Positions 51,464 to 63,478 of a stretch of 64,000 nt of DNA are shown one piece after another. The notes under the pieces are model-generated. The model was not told the origin of the DNA and searched no databases. It saw nothing but the letters and a program-made list of their open reading frames with translations. Numbering within the stretch: the stretch's first letter is position 1; each line of letters opens with the position of its first letter. Origin of the DNA: an uncultured Collinsella sp. (GTDB lineage Bacteria; Actinomycetota; Coriobacteriia; Coriobacteriales; Coriobacteriaceae); NCBI GenBank assembly GCA_900544065.1, contig UQTR01000002.1, positions 13,880-77,879 of the forward strand, in the 5' to 3' direction. The position numbers and the translations under genes are program-made.

Positions 51464-53061
51464 TGTCCGAAACCCTCAATGCCCAGGATATCGCCAAGAA
51501 ACTGCAGGAGCAGCTCACGAGCCTCTCCGCGACGGTCGATACGCATGAGGTTTCAACGGTCGACGAGGTAGGCGACGGCATCGCGCGCGTCTCCGGCCTC
51601 AAGAGCGCCATGGCAGGCGAGCTTCTGGAGTTCAAGAGCTCCGATACCGGTGAGACCGTCTTCGGCCTTGCCCAGAACCTTGACCGTGACGAGGTCGGCG
51701 CCGTTCTGTTTGGTGCCGTCGACTCCATCAAGGAAGGCGACGAGTGCCGCACCACTGGCCGCATTATGGATATCCCCGTGAGCCGCGCCATGCTCGGCCG
51801 CGTCGTCAATCCGCTCGGCCAGCCTATCGACGGTTTGGGTGACATTGTCGCCACGCACCGTCGTCCTATCGAGTTCAAGGCCCCCGGCGTCATCGACCGT
51901 ACCCCGGTGTGCGAGCCGGTTCAGACCGGCCTGCTCGCTATCGACTCCATGGTGCCTATCGGCCGCGGCCAGCGCGAGCTCATCATCGGCGACCGTAAGA
52001 CCGGTAAGACCGCCATCGCCATCGACGCTATCCTCAACCAGCGCGGCAAGGGCATGGTCTGCATCTATGTCGCCATCGGCCAGAAGGCCTCCACGGTTGC
52101 CAACATCCGCGAGACCCTCGCTCAGCACGGTGCGCTCGACTACACCATCATCGTTTCGGCCACCGCTGCCGATTCCGCCCCTATGCAGTACATCGCGCCT
52201 ATGGCCGGTGCCGCTATCGGCGAGTTCTTCATGTACAACGGCGAGGACGGCAAGCCCGCCAGCGAGACCAATCCCGGCGGCCACGTGCTCGTCATCTACG
52301 ACGACCTGTCCAAGCAGGCTGTGGCCTACCGTCAGATGTCGCTGACGCTGCATCGTCCGCCCGGACGCGAGGCCTATCCTGGCGACATCTTCTACCTGCA
52401 CTCTCGTCTGCTCGAGCGTGCCGTCAAGATGTCCAAGAAGAACGGTTACGGCTCCATGACGGCACTGCCGATCATCGAGACCCAGGACGGCGACGTTTCG
52501 GCCTACATTCCGACCAACGTCATTTCCATTACCGATGGTCAGATCTACCTGCAGTCCGAGCTCTTCTTCCAGGGCCAGCGCCCGGCAGTCGACGTGGGCA
52601 TCTCCGTGTCCCGCGTCGGTGGCGACGCTCAGACCAAGGCCATGAAGCAGGTCGCCGGCAACCTCCGTCTGGACCTCGCTTCGTACCAGGAGCTCGCCGG
52701 CTTTACGCAGTTCGGCTCCGACCTCGACGAGGCTACTCAGAAGCAGCTGACCCATGGTGCTCGCATGACCGAGCTCCTGAAGCAGCCGCGCTACAAGCCG
52801 TTTGAGGTCGGCGAGCAGATCGTTACGCTGTTCGCTGGCAACGAGGGCTTCCTGGATGACCTGGAGATCGCCGACGTGCTGCCTTTCCGTGCCGAGCTCA
52901 TCGAGTACATGGACAATGGCTTTGGCTCGCTGCTCGACAAGGTTCGCGCCAAGAAGATCGATGATGACACCAAGGCTGAGCTCTTGCGCGTCATCGGCGA
53001 CTTCAAGCAGCAGTTCATGGCCAAGCACCATTCGGATGTTTCTGGATCAGAGGAGAACTAA
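51463..53061 (+). CDS. atpA: ATP synthase F1 subunit alpha
   Basis: A 532-residue non-catalytic nucleotide-binding subunit, three per F1. Walker A is GDRKTGKTA (about residues 173-181), and the Arg finger region is VSRVGGDAQ. The protein is slightly longer than the usual 500-515, with an extra charged tail ([15 protein letters not shown]). The start overlaps the atpH stop by one base, and the atpG start follows 5 bp after its stop. Confidence 0.97.
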   Translation: MSETLNAQDIAKKLQEQLTSLSATVDTHEVSTVDEVGDGIARVSGLKSAMAGELLEFKSSDTGETVFGLAQNLDRDEVGAVLFGAVDSIKEGDECRTTGRIMDIPVSRAMLGRVVNPLGQPIDGLGDIVATHRRPIEFKAPGVIDRTPVCEPVQTGLLAIDSMVPIGRGQRELIIGDRKTGKTAIAIDAILNQRGKGMVCIYVAIGQKASTVANIRETLAQHGALDYTIIVSATAADSAPMQYIAPMAGAAIGEFFMYNGEDGKPASETNPGGHVLVIYDDLSKQAVAYRQMSLTLHRPPGREAYPGDIFYLHSRLLERAVKMSKKNGYGSMTALPIIETQDGDVSAYIPTNVISITDGQIYLQSELFFQGQRPAVDVGISVSRVGGDAQTKAMKQVAGNLRLDLASYQELAGFTQFGSDLDEATQKQLTHGARMTELLKQPRYKPFEVGEQIVTLFAGNEGFLDDLEIADVLPFRAELIEYMDNGFGSLLDKVRAKKIDDDTKAELLRVIGDFKQQFMAKHHSDVSGSEEN

Positions 53062-53066
53062 GCCCC

Positions 53067-55429
<2,363 letters not shown>

Positions 55430-55432
55430 GTT

Positions 55433-55825
55433 ATGCGTATCCGCATCGTGTGCCCCGTGAGCTGCGCCTATGAGGGCGACGCTGCGTTTGTGTCGATTCC
55501 GTCCACGGATGGCGAGTTTGGCGTTCTGCCTGCTCACTCCAGCGAGATCTGCACGATCGACCGCGGTTACGTTCGCGTTTCCGATAAGGCCATGGGCACT
55601 GTCGACCACACGTTTGCCGTGGCCGGCGGCTATGCCCAGGTTGCGGACGATGTCGTGACCGTTCTCGCCGAGCGCGCTTGCGATTTGGCGACCGTCGATG
55701 CCGACAAGCTTAAAGCTGATATTCAAGGTTTTGAAGAGAAGCTGGGTAATTTGTCGGAGGATGATGCACGCCGCGCCTACCTCTATAATGAAATCGCATG
55801 GTGTAAGCTCAAGCTTGCCCAATAG
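55433..55825 (+). CDS. atpC: ATP synthase F1 subunit epsilon
   Basis: A 130-residue rotor-base subunit. An N-terminal beta sandwich (SIPSTDGEFGVLPAHSSEI, then the GYAQVADDVVTVLAE strand) is followed by a C-terminal helical pair that can inhibit ATP hydrolysis. It starts 3 bp after the atpD stop and is the last gene of the operon, which ends in a perfect terminator. Confidence 0.95.
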   Translation: MRIRIVCPVSCAYEGDAAFVSIPSTDGEFGVLPAHSSEICTIDRGYVRVSDKAMGTVDHTFAVAGGYAQVADDVVTVLAERACDLATVDADKLKADIQGFEEKLGNLSEDDARRAYLYNEIAWCKLKLAQ

Positions 55826-55862
55826 TCAAACGATTTAGCGTTCGACCATTTGCGAACACATC

Positions 55863-55900
55863 ATGCCCGGGATGGCTCAGCCATCCCGGGCATGCTTTTT
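55863..55900 (+). terminator. Terminator of the atp operon
   Basis: ATGCCCGGGATGGC (55863-55876) pairs perfectly with GCCATCCCGGGCAT (55880-55893), followed by GCTTTTT. Confidence 0.9.
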
Positions 55901-55913
55901 GAAAGGGTAGACC

Positions 55914-57197
55914 TTGGATATTATCCGCGTTGAGGGTGGCCACGCCATCGGAGGCTCCGTGCCCGTTTCGGGCGCCAAGAACTCCGCACTCAAACTCATG
56001 GCGGCAACGCTTCTGGCGCCGGGCAAGACGACGCTGCAGAACGTGCCCGATATTTCCGATGTCCACGTGATGGGCAAGGTGCTCAAAGGCATGGGCGCTA
56101 CGATCGATGTTCTCGACGAGCACACGCTCGAGATTGATACCTCTCAGGTCGATTCTTGGGAGGCCCCCTACGAGCTCGTCGCCAAGATGCGTGCTTCCAC
56201 CGCCGTGATGGGACCCCTGCTGGGCCGCTTCCATCGCGCCAAGATCGCCATGCCGGGCGGCTGCAACCTGGGTGCTCGCAAGATCGATATGCACATTCTT
56301 GGTCTTGAGGCCCTGGGCGTTGAGTTCGATACCGCCCACGGCTACATCAACGCTAATGCGCCCCAAGGTCTGCGCGGTACCACCGTCACGCTCGAGTTCG
56401 CCAGCGTCGGTGCGACCGAGAACCTCATCATGGCATCCGTGCGCGCGCAGGGCACCACGGTTATCGACAATGCCGCCCGCGAGCCCGAGATCGTCGATCT
56501 CGCCAACATGCTCAACGAGATGGGCGCCAAGATTGTCGGCGCGGGTACGCCCGTCGTGACCATCGAGGGCGTGGAAGAACTGCATCCTGTTACCCATCGC
56601 GTAGTGGGCGACCGCATCGAGGCCGGTACCTTTATCGTTGCCGGTGCGTTGATGGCCGACGATCGTGGTGTCGATGTCGCGGGCTTTTGCCCCATTCACT
56701 TGGGCATGGTGCTCAAGAAGATGGAGCTCATGGGTATCGACTGCGAGCGCGTCGAGGATGGCGTCCATGTAAACCGTGCCGAGCGTATCAAGCCGGTCGA
56801 CATCCAGACGCTTCCGTTCCCCGGCTTCCCGACGGACATGCAGGCGCAGATTATGGTGCTCTCCGCCCTTGCCGACGGTAGTTCCGTTATTACCGAGAAC
56901 ATCTTCGAGAATCGCTTTATGTTTGCCTCTGAGCTGGTGCGCATGGGTGCCGACATTCGTATCGAGAGCCATCATGCCATGATTCATGGCGTTAAGGGCT
57001 TCTCGGGTGCACAGGTTACCTCGCCCGATCTGCGTGGCGGAGCGGCCCTCGTCGTAGCGGGCTTGATCGCCGACGGGACGACCGAGGTTTCGGCCATCCA
57101 TCACATCAAGCGCGGCTACGAGCAGTTTGTCGAAAAGCTGCAGGCGCTCGGCGCGCATGTCGAGCATGCTTCCGTCCCCGATCCCGTCATCTACTAA
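55914..57197 (+). CDS. murA: UDP-GlcNAc 1-carboxyvinyltransferase
   Basis: A 427-residue enzyme of the first committed peptidoglycan step, adding enolpyruvate to UDP-GlcNAc. The active-site Cys is Cys117 in MPGGCNLGAR, so it should be fosfomycin-sensitive in principle. The substrate-site Lys22-Asn23 pair is in SGAKNSALK. The start is a TTG at 55914 after AAAGGG, just downstream of the atp terminator. The LCP gene follows 12 bp later, giving a small cell-wall group. Confidence 0.96.
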   Translation: MDIIRVEGGHAIGGSVPVSGAKNSALKLMAATLLAPGKTTLQNVPDISDVHVMGKVLKGMGATIDVLDEHTLEIDTSQVDSWEAPYELVAKMRASTAVMGPLLGRFHRAKIAMPGGCNLGARKIDMHILGLEALGVEFDTAHGYINANAPQGLRGTTVTLEFASVGATENLIMASVRAQGTTVIDNAAREPEIVDLANMLNEMGAKIVGAGTPVVTIEGVEELHPVTHRVVGDRIEAGTFIVAGALMADDRGVDVAGFCPIHLGMVLKKMELMGIDCERVEDGVHVNRAERIKPVDIQTLPFPGFPTDMQAQIMVLSALADGSSVITENIFENRFMFASELVRMGADIRIESHHAMIHGVKGFSGAQVTSPDLRGGAALVVAGLIADGTTEVSAIHHIKRGYEQFVEKLQALGAHVEHASVPDPVIY

Positions 57198-57209
57198 TAC
57201 AGGTTGCCT

Positions 57210-58445
57210 ATGTTTAATAAAAAGCCCCTCGCGGATACCACCGCCCGAAGACCCTCAACTGGTGCGCAGGCCAAGATCTACAGTCGCGATAACGTGGCTC
57301 GCTATTCCGAGCGCGCTCGTCAACGTCGTCGTAGCCACACGATTCGTCACGTCGCGCTCATTGTCGTGCTTGGCGTGCTGCTGAGTGCCACTACCGCTGC
57401 CGGCCTGTGGTTTGCCACCATTATGGGCAAGCTCGGCGATTCTAATGTCATTACCGACAATCTGCGTCGGGTTCTGGTTGACACCGATGAGGCAAAGGAT
57501 CCGTTCTACGTGCTGCTTCTTGGCACCGACGGCCGTCCGGGCGAGGATACGTATCGTGCCGACTCGATTATCCTGGCACGCATCGACCCCACGCAAAAGC
57601 AGGCGACGCTCATTTCCGTTCCGCGCGACACCAAGGTCGAGTACAAGGGCGAGACCATGAAGATCAACGCCTGCCATACCGTTGGCGGCGCCGAGGCCAT
57701 GGTCGAGGCGGTCAACGAGCTGTGCGGTGTTCAGATTTCCCACTATGCCGAGGTCAGCTTCGACGGCATGCAGGCACTGATTGATTCGGTTGGCGGTATC
57801 GACATTAACGCAACCGATGATGTTGACGACCCCGAGCACCTGGATATTAAGATTACCGCTGGCCAGCAGCATATGGACGGTGCCACCGCCCTTACCTATG
57901 CCCGCTGCCGCTACACCTATGCCGACGGCGATTACACGCGCATGCGCCACCAGCGTCAGGTGCTTGGCGCCCTTGCCAACCAGATTCTCAATAACTTCGA
58001 TGCCACGAAGATTTTTGGCCTGGTTAATTCGCTGTCCGATATGCTCGTAACCGATATGAGCGTTCAGGATATCGTGGCTACGGTCAACGCCATGCGCGGT
58101 ATGGATGTCGACGGTATCTACTCGGCCAACCTGCCCTCGTACGCCGACGACAGCACCATGATCGACGGTGTGAGCTACGTCTTTGTCTACGAGGACGAGC
58201 TCAAGGAAATGATGGAGCGCGTCGATGCCGGCAAGGATCCCAAGGGTCCCAACACCATGGGTCTTTCCGACGGTTCCAGCTCTACAATCGGCGACCTGAA
58301 CAACAACACGTCTGACGACTACGCAAACGGTACCGCAACCTCATCGGTCAGCTCTGACGATTCCGATGACTCAAGCGATTCGAGCGATTCGGACTACTAC
58401 GAAGAGCCGACCGGCGACGGCAACGGCTACGAAGCCAACTACTAG
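57210..58445 (+). CDS. LytR-CpsA-Psr (LCP) family cell-wall ligase
   Basis: A 411-residue membrane-anchored protein that transfers lipid-linked wall polymers onto peptidoglycan. A basic N-terminus with a single span (about residues 48-70) precedes the LCP domain (about 100-255), whose conserved Asp and Arg residues are seen in GTDGRPGEDTYRADSIILAR, then SVPRDTKV. The C-terminal 60 residues are Ser/Asp-rich. The start ATG at 57210 has AGG upstream. The next feature is a covarying hairpin element starting one base after the stop. Confidence 0.92.
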   Translation: MFNKKPLADTTARRPSTGAQAKIYSRDNVARYSERARQRRRSHTIRHVALIVVLGVLLSATTAAGLWFATIMGKLGDSNVITDNLRRVLVDTDEAKDPFYVLLLGTDGRPGEDTYRADSIILARIDPTQKQATLISVPRDTKVEYKGETMKINACHTVGGAEAMVEAVNELCGVQISHYAEVSFDGMQALIDSVGGIDINATDDVDDPEHLDIKITAGQQHMDGATALTYARCRYTYADGDYTRMRHQRQVLGALANQILNNFDATKIFGLVNSLSDMLVTDMSVQDIVATVNAMRGMDVDGIYSANLPSYADDSTMIDGVSYVFVYEDELKEMMERVDAGKDPKGPNTMGLSDGSSSTIGDLNNNTSDDYANGTATSSVSSDDSDDSSDSSDSDYYEEPTGDGNGYEANY

Positions 58446-58446
58446 A

Positions 58447-58612
58447 GTTACGCGGTTTTACCAAACCGCGTAACCGCTTGACGCTGCGCGGGCCGCATTT
58501 GGACAATCTGACGTTCAACTTCAAGGGCGCGACCAGAAGGTCAGCGCCCTTTCGTTTCACGTCACCTTGTCTCAAATGCGACCCGCTCGCTGCCCGTCCT
58601 CAACCTGCGACG
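58447..58612 (+). repeat. Covarying hairpin element, copy 3
   Basis: Starts one base after the LCP stop with arms GTTACGCGGTTT / AAACCGCGTAAC. The body is close to copy 2, but the middle stem reads TGACGT / ACGTCA where copy 2 has TGCCGT / ACGGCA and copy 1 TGGCGT / ACGCCA: three different base pairs at the same place. The tail CCGTCCTCAA..TGCG is shared with copy 1. Confidence 0.8.
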
Positions 58613-58725
58613 TTAGTCATTGGGGACGTTCTTAAACGACTGGTCAAAGGGGACACTCTTGATGCACTTGGCACTTGGGGACGTTCCTTATGTGCCGGCA
58701 GTTTGGGACACTCCTTGCGTTAAGA
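58613..58725. repeat. Palindromic repeat, GGGGAC family, degenerate copy
   Basis: Contains the AGTCATTGGGGACGTTCTTA segment of 26853 and the CTTGGGGACGTTCCTTATGT segment of 42984, but lacks the closing arm. It directly follows the covarying element, as at 42984. Confidence 0.65.
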
Positions 58726-58758
58726 GGCTGGCGTGCGTCAACCTATTCTCGTTGCAGT

Positions 58759-58793
58759 AAAAAAATCGCCCCGTTCTTGGTTGAGGACGGGGC
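58759..58793 (-). terminator. Terminator of pepT
   Basis: On the minus strand GCCCCGT (58793-58787) pairs with ACGGGGC (58774-58768), followed by a run of T. Confidence 0.75.
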
Positions 58794-58823
58794 AATTCGT
58801 CTTTTGGACTTGTGCAGCCAGGC

Positions 58824-60071
58824 CTATGCAAAGCGGGCGACGAGCTCCTGGAGCACGTCGGTCATCTTGACGAGCGAACTGACCGGGACGAACTCGTTGA
58901 CGCCGTGGTAGCAATAGCCGCCGGTGGAAAGGTTGGGGCAGGGCAGGCCGCGGAACGACAGCTGCGCGCCGTCGGTGCCGCCACGAATCGGCAGCACTTG
59001 GGGCTCAACGCCGCAGGCAAGGTAGGCTTCCTTGGCAACATCAATAAGCTCGGGATAGTCGCGAACGATCTCGGCCATATTTCGATACTGCTGCTTAATC
59101 TCGACCGTCACGCGCTCCTCACCCAGACGCTGGCTGAGCATCGAGGCGGCGGCATCGATAAGGTCGAGTTTCTGCTGGAACTTGGCGGCGTCATGGTCGC
59201 GGACGATATAGCGCGCTGTGGCGTGATCGACGGTCGCAGATACGCCCTCAAGGTGATAAAAGCCCTCGTAGCCTTCCGTATACTCCGGGCGCTGCACGTA
59301 GGGGAGCAACGCGTTGAAGTCGCAGAACAGATTGCCTGCGTTGACCATACGGCCTTTGGCGTCGCCCGGGTGGATGGACTGGCCCTCAAAGCGGACGGTC
59401 ACCTCGGCGGCATTGAAGCACTCCCACTCCAGCTCGCCGATGGGGCCGCCGTCGACCGTGTAGGCGTACTTGCAGCCAAAGGTATCGATATCCAGCAGCT
59501 CGGCTCCGTGGCCGATCTCCTCGTCAGGGCAGAAGCAAATGCCGAGTGCGGGATGGGGCAGAGAGGGGTCCTGAGCGATACGCGCGACAAGTGACATGAT
59601 CTCGGCGACGCCTGCCTTGTCGTCCGCGCCCAGCAGCGTGGTGCCATCGCTGCAGACCAGGTCCTCACCCGCGAGGTCGTTCAGGGCGGGAAGCTTGGCG
59701 GTACTCATGGCAATGGGCTTACCGTCAACCGTGCCGCAGACCAGGTCGCCGCCTTCGTAGTGTACGATGTGCGGTTTCACGCCGGCGCCCGGAGCAACTT
59801 CGGTGGTGTCGAGATGGGCGATCAGGCCCAGGGCGGGCTTGTCCTCAGCGCCCGCACTTGCGGGGATATGCGCGCAGACATAGGCGTGCTCGGTCACGTG
59901 GGCATCTTCCGCACCAAGCTCGCGCAGCTCTTCAGCCAGCACGTTGGCAAGGTCAAACTGAACGGCGCTCGAGGGTACCTGGTCGCAGTTTGCATCCTCG
60001 GACTGCGTGTTGATCTGGACGTAGCGCAAAAAGCGCTCGAGGACATCGGGGCTCGTGGTGGTGTTTTCCAT
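58824..60071 (-). CDS. pepT: Peptidase T (tripeptidase)
   Basis: A 415-residue M20-family aminotripeptidase. Zinc ligands and catalytic residues are seen in AHLDTTE, the LLGADDKAGVAE block and CPDEEIGHGA; the oxyanion His is in IRGGTDGAQLS and the late ligand in CYHGVNEF. The ATG at 60071 follows GGAG; the longer frame to 60167 overlaps the divergent regulator's upstream region and is not used. It lies divergent from the DtxR-like gene (120 bp apart). Confidence 0.95.
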   Translation of the reverse strand: MENTTTSPDVLERFLRYVQINTQSEDANCDQVPSSAVQFDLANVLAEELRELGAEDAHVTEHAYVCAHIPASAGAEDKPALGLIAHLDTTEVAPGAGVKPHIVHYEGGDLVCGTVDGKPIAMSTAKLPALNDLAGEDLVCSDGTTLLGADDKAGVAEIMSLVARIAQDPSLPHPALGICFCPDEEIGHGAELLDIDTFGCKYAYTVDGGPIGELEWECFNAAEVTVRFEGQSIHPGDAKGRMVNAGNLFCDFNALLPYVQRPEYTEGYEGFYHLEGVSATVDHATARYIVRDHDAAKFQQKLDLIDAAASMLSQRLGEERVTVEIKQQYRNMAEIVRDYPELIDVAKEAYLACGVEPQVLPIRGGTDGAQLSFRGLPCPNLSTGGYCYHGVNEFVPVSSLVKMTDVLQELVARFA

Positions 60072-60191
60072 AAAGACCGCTCCAATCTTGGTCGTCGTGT
60101 GCAACAAGAACTCTAGCACGGTATGCCACGGCATACCACGACGCTTGGATGGGGTAGAATCAGCCATTGAATGCAGAAGGGACGGAAGATC

Positions 60192-60614
60192 ATGGATACG
60201 ACAAATAGCTCGCGCGAACTACATCTGACGGTGGCGAACGAAGACTACTTGGAGTGCATGGTTCGCATTGAAAGCGAAGAGGGGGAAACCAACGGCGTGC
60301 GATCGGTCGACATCGCGCAGCGCCTTGGCGTCTCCAAGGCATCGGTCAATAAAGCGGTTTCGGCGCTCAAGGCATCCGAGCTTGTCGAGCAATCGCACTA
60401 CGGCAAGGTGATCCTGACCGATCGCGGCCGCGAGGTTGGCACGGCTATCTGGTACCGTCATCGCCTCATCCGCACGTTTTTGGTTCAGGAGCTCGGTGTC
60501 GAATTTGAGCGAGCCGATTCCGAGGCCTGCATGATGGAGCATGCGCTATCCGAGGACACGATGAGCCGCTGGCTCGCCTATCTCGAAAAGCAGGGAATCA
60601 GCGTCGAGGAATAG
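60192..60614 (+). CDS. DtxR/MntR-family metal-dependent regulator
   Basis: A 140-residue repressor with an N-terminal winged helix (SVDIAQRLGVSKASVNKAVS, about residues 37-56) and a helical dimerisation/metal-binding domain (about 70-135, with the RHRLIRTFLVQELG and CMMEHALSEDT motifs carrying the Glu, His and Cys/Met ligands). No SH3-like third domain, so it is of the short MntR-like type. Metal (Mn or Fe) and targets are unknown. The ATG at 60192 follows GGAAG; the frame from 60171 has no better signal. It ends 10 bp before the next gene. Confidence 0.88.
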   Translation: MDTTNSSRELHLTVANEDYLECMVRIESEEGETNGVRSVDIAQRLGVSKASVNKAVSALKASELVEQSHYGKVILTDRGREVGTAIWYRHRLIRTFLVQELGVEFERADSEACMMEHALSEDTMSRWLAYLEKQGISVEE

Positions 60615-60624
60615 CGGGATATAT

Positions 60625-61518
60625 ATGGATACGAGTTATTACAACCGCTTTGGTGCCGAGGAACTTACGCGCCGCTTGTCGAGCGAGACCTTGTTGGCGC
60701 AGGGCCCCATGGGCAGTGTTCTGTTGAGTGAGTACGATGCCGCTGACATTCCACCGGCGTTTTGGAATCTGGCAGAGCCGCAGACCGTTTCTCGTATCCA
60801 TCGCTTGTATGTCGCCGCCGGCGCGCAGGTGCTCATTACCAACACCTTTCAGGCATCGAGCTATGCCCTCAAGCACGACCAGATTGCGCCGTCCGTGGCG
60901 GAGGTCAATCGCGGGGCCGTCGACGATGCCCGCCAGGCGCACCCTCAGCTGCTGCTAGGCTCGATGGGCCCGATCGGTATTGAGTGGTTTGCCGAGGACT
61001 CTGCCGAGTATCGTGAAATCCGAGGCATTGCGCGCGAACAGGCGCACGCCTTGTTCAATGCCGGCGTTGACGGTCTGCTGATCGAGACGGTGACGTCTAT
61101 CCGTAATTTGCAGCCCATACTTGCCGGCGCTCGAGATGCCGCCGACGGCATGCCTGTTCTGGTGAGTTTTGTCGTTGACGATAAAGGCGACCTGTTGGGC
61201 GATGGCCTCAACATCGAGGCAGCCGTTTTGTACGCCGAAAAACACGGCGCAAACTCGGTTGGTGTTAATTGCTGTTCGCTTGCGGCCGCGAACACGGCGG
61301 TGCCCAGGATGGTTGCATCGGCGACTACTCCCGTCACGGTGCGTCCCAACGTAGGCGATCCGGTCCAGACTCAGGATGGCCCCGTATGGCACGAGAACCC
61401 CGAAGCTTTCGCGCGCGCATGCATCGAATGGAGGCATGCCGGTGCCGCAATGGTGGGCAGTTGCTGTGGAACCACGGCAATCACTACGGCCGCGATGGCC
61501 GAGGCGCTCGATATATAA
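60625..61518 (+). CDS. Homocysteine S-methyltransferase family protein
   Basis: A 297-residue beta/alpha barrel that transfers a methyl group to homocysteine or a similar thiol. The zinc-binding cysteines are present in GVNCCS (about residues 212-217) and in GSCCGTT (about 279-285). The methyl donor may be S-methylmethionine, betaine or a corrinoid partner; no cobalamin domain is fused, so it is not a full MetH. It follows the DtxR-like gene by 10 bp, a possible operon. Confidence 0.88.
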   Translation: MDTSYYNRFGAEELTRRLSSETLLAQGPMGSVLLSEYDAADIPPAFWNLAEPQTVSRIHRLYVAAGAQVLITNTFQASSYALKHDQIAPSVAEVNRGAVDDARQAHPQLLLGSMGPIGIEWFAEDSAEYREIRGIAREQAHALFNAGVDGLLIETVTSIRNLQPILAGARDAADGMPVLVSFVVDDKGDLLGDGLNIEAAVLYAEKHGANSVGVNCCSLAAANTAVPRMVASATTPVTVRPNVGDPVQTQDGPVWHENPEAFARACIEWRHAGAAMVGSCCGTTAITTAAMAEALDI

Positions 61519-61674
61519 AGGGCAAAACCGCTCCATACGAGGCGTTTTTTATTGCTTGCATGTCCTCGGCAGCATTTGCCCAAATGGTGAATGCTGGTGC
61601 CGGCAGGTTGCCGAGTGCATGTTGCGGGTATACCCCATGCGTACCATGATCCAAACACTGTGAGGTGTCTGCGC

Positions 61675-63075
61675 GTGTGCGCGATAATTCATTTTGGAAC
61701 TGACGGCTGGCGCGCTCGCGTCGATGAGGACTTCACTGCCGATAACGTTGCCCGTATCGCTGATGCCGTCGGCGAGTTGTGGCAAAAGACCAATCCGGGC
61801 AAAACGGTATATATAGGGTTCGACACCCGGTCCCTGGCGCGCGAGTTCGCTGAGCTTGCGGCGGGCGTGCTAGCAGCGCACGGGCTAGACGCCGTGCTCG
61901 CTTCGCGACCTGTTCCGACCCCTGCCCTTACGTGGGCGGCGGCTTATGACGGTGAGGCGTGCGGCGCGCTCATGGTGACGGGGTCCCATCATCCGCAGGG
62001 TTATCTGTGCCTCAAGATTCGCATGGGTGACGGCTCAACCGCCAACCAGGATGTCATCGAAGAGCTCGAAGAGACCATGGCTCCCGAGCCAATGGGGATC
62101 GAGGAGCAATATCGCACCGCGGATATCATTCCTGACTATATGCAGGCGGTGGCATCGTTTGTCGATGCCGAAGCCATCCGCGCCGCGCACTTGCGCGTGG
62201 TTGTCGATCCCATGGGCGGCGCAGCCCAGGGCTATCTAGCCGACTTGCTGCGCGAGCTTGGCGTTGAGGTGCACGAGATTCACGCCGGGCAGGCGTCTGA
62301 CCAAGAAGATATCTGCCCCGACCCCGTTGAGCCTTGGGTGGACGCTTGCGAGCGCACGGTTATCGAGGACGGAGCTTGCGCTGGCCTGGTGACCGACGGC
62401 GACGCCGACCGCATCGGCGCGGTTGACGAGCGCGGCAGATATATACATCCGCATCAGATCATGGCGCTCGTTTTGGGCGACTTGGTTCAATTTCGTAATT
62501 TGGAGGGGCGCGTCGTCGTCAATCTTTCGTGTTCGACGCTCGTGCGTCGCATTGCCGAGGCGCTTGGCTGCCGCGTGACCGTCAAACCAGTCGGTTTCAA
62601 ATATATAGCGGCAGAGATGAAGAAGGGCGGCGTCCTCATAGGCGGTGAAGAAGCCGGTGGTATCGGCATCGCCGCGCATATGCCCGAGCGCGATGGAATC
62701 CTCGCCTGTCTGATTCTGTGTGAGCTTATGGCAAAGACGGACGCGCCTTTGGGCGTTCTGGTCGACCAACTCGAGGATAGTTTTGGTAAGACGAGTTACG
62801 GTCGACGGGATTTGCGCCTTGAGGCCGAAGATGCCGAAACGTTACGAACCCTGCTGCCGGGCGTAAACCCCAAGTCGATTTGTGGCAAGGTGCCGCAAAA
62901 CGTTAGTCATATGGATGGCTTGCGTTTGGCATTCGAGGATGACACGTGGCTGCTGGTCCGTCCTAGCGGGACCGAACCAGTGGTGCGCGTCTACGCCGAG
63001 GGGTTCTCGGTGGAAGAACGTGATGAGTTGCTCGATGCTGGCTGTGCTTTAGCTAGGGGGACGTATCCGCTTTAA
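61675..63075 (+). CDS. Phosphomannomutase/phosphoglucomutase
   Basis: A 466-residue alpha-D-phosphohexomutase with four domains. The phosphoserine is Ser104 in TGSHHPQGY, the Mg loop is DGDADRIGA, the sugar-binding loop is GGEEAGGIG, and the phosphate-binding RPSGTEPVVRVY is near the C-terminus. It would interconvert hexose 1- and 6-phosphates for wall sugar supply. The GTG start at 61675 has GAGG 9 bp upstream; the longer frame to 61591 is not used. The note that the active-site Ser sits before HHP (not NHN) places it near the Pgm/PMM group. Confidence 0.92.
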   Translation: MCAIIHFGTDGWRARVDEDFTADNVARIADAVGELWQKTNPGKTVYIGFDTRSLAREFAELAAGVLAAHGLDAVLASRPVPTPALTWAAAYDGEACGALMVTGSHHPQGYLCLKIRMGDGSTANQDVIEELEETMAPEPMGIEEQYRTADIIPDYMQAVASFVDAEAIRAAHLRVVVDPMGGAAQGYLADLLRELGVEVHEIHAGQASDQEDICPDPVEPWVDACERTVIEDGACAGLVTDGDADRIGAVDERGRYIHPHQIMALVLGDLVQFRNLEGRVVVNLSCSTLVRRIAEALGCRVTVKPVGFKYIAAEMKKGGVLIGGEEAGGIGIAAHMPERDGILACLILCELMAKTDAPLGVLVDQLEDSFGKTSYGRRDLRLEAEDAETLRTLLPGVNPKSICGKVPQNVSHMDGLRLAFEDDTWLLVRPSGTEPVVRVYAEGFSVEERDELLDAGCALARGTYPL

Positions 63076-63478
63076 CCATGAGACTGCCTTATATAAAGAG
63101 ATGCTCGGCGAGCGGTAGGTAACGGCTGGCAAACGTTAGTCGGATTCCAAGATGTGTAGGAAATGTGTACGCCCAGATTCCCGCCCCCGGGGCCCCTCCG
63201 GTCTGGCAATATATCTCCTTGCCGCGCGGCCCGGTCGGACCGGATCAGCCGCCAGGCGTGCACCTTGAGAACCGGATACTGCGAGGATGGACACATTCAG
63301 TGTCGCATCCGGGCAGACATCGAACCATTTGAAATGGTCTAACTTGGATTTGTTTTTCGCAAGGCCGCCGAGAGGCGGCCCCGAGAAATTCCTTTTCCTA
63401 TACTAAAACCATATGAATCGAACGGAACCGATCAGCGATGAACTGAGAGGACCGGACGGGCTCGAAGCCCAGAATATT
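63076..63478 (+). promoter_or_regulatory. rRNA operon upstream region and leader
   Basis: A 400-bp gene-free stretch ahead of the 16S gene. CCGGAT...GCGA at 63254 and TCGC-ATCCGG near 63301 make a processing-type stem, and GGCCGCC / GGCGGCC near 63363 a second. TATACT at 63399 could be a -10, but the -35 is unclear. These fit an rrn leader with RNase III processing stems; exact promoters are inference. Confidence 0.5.
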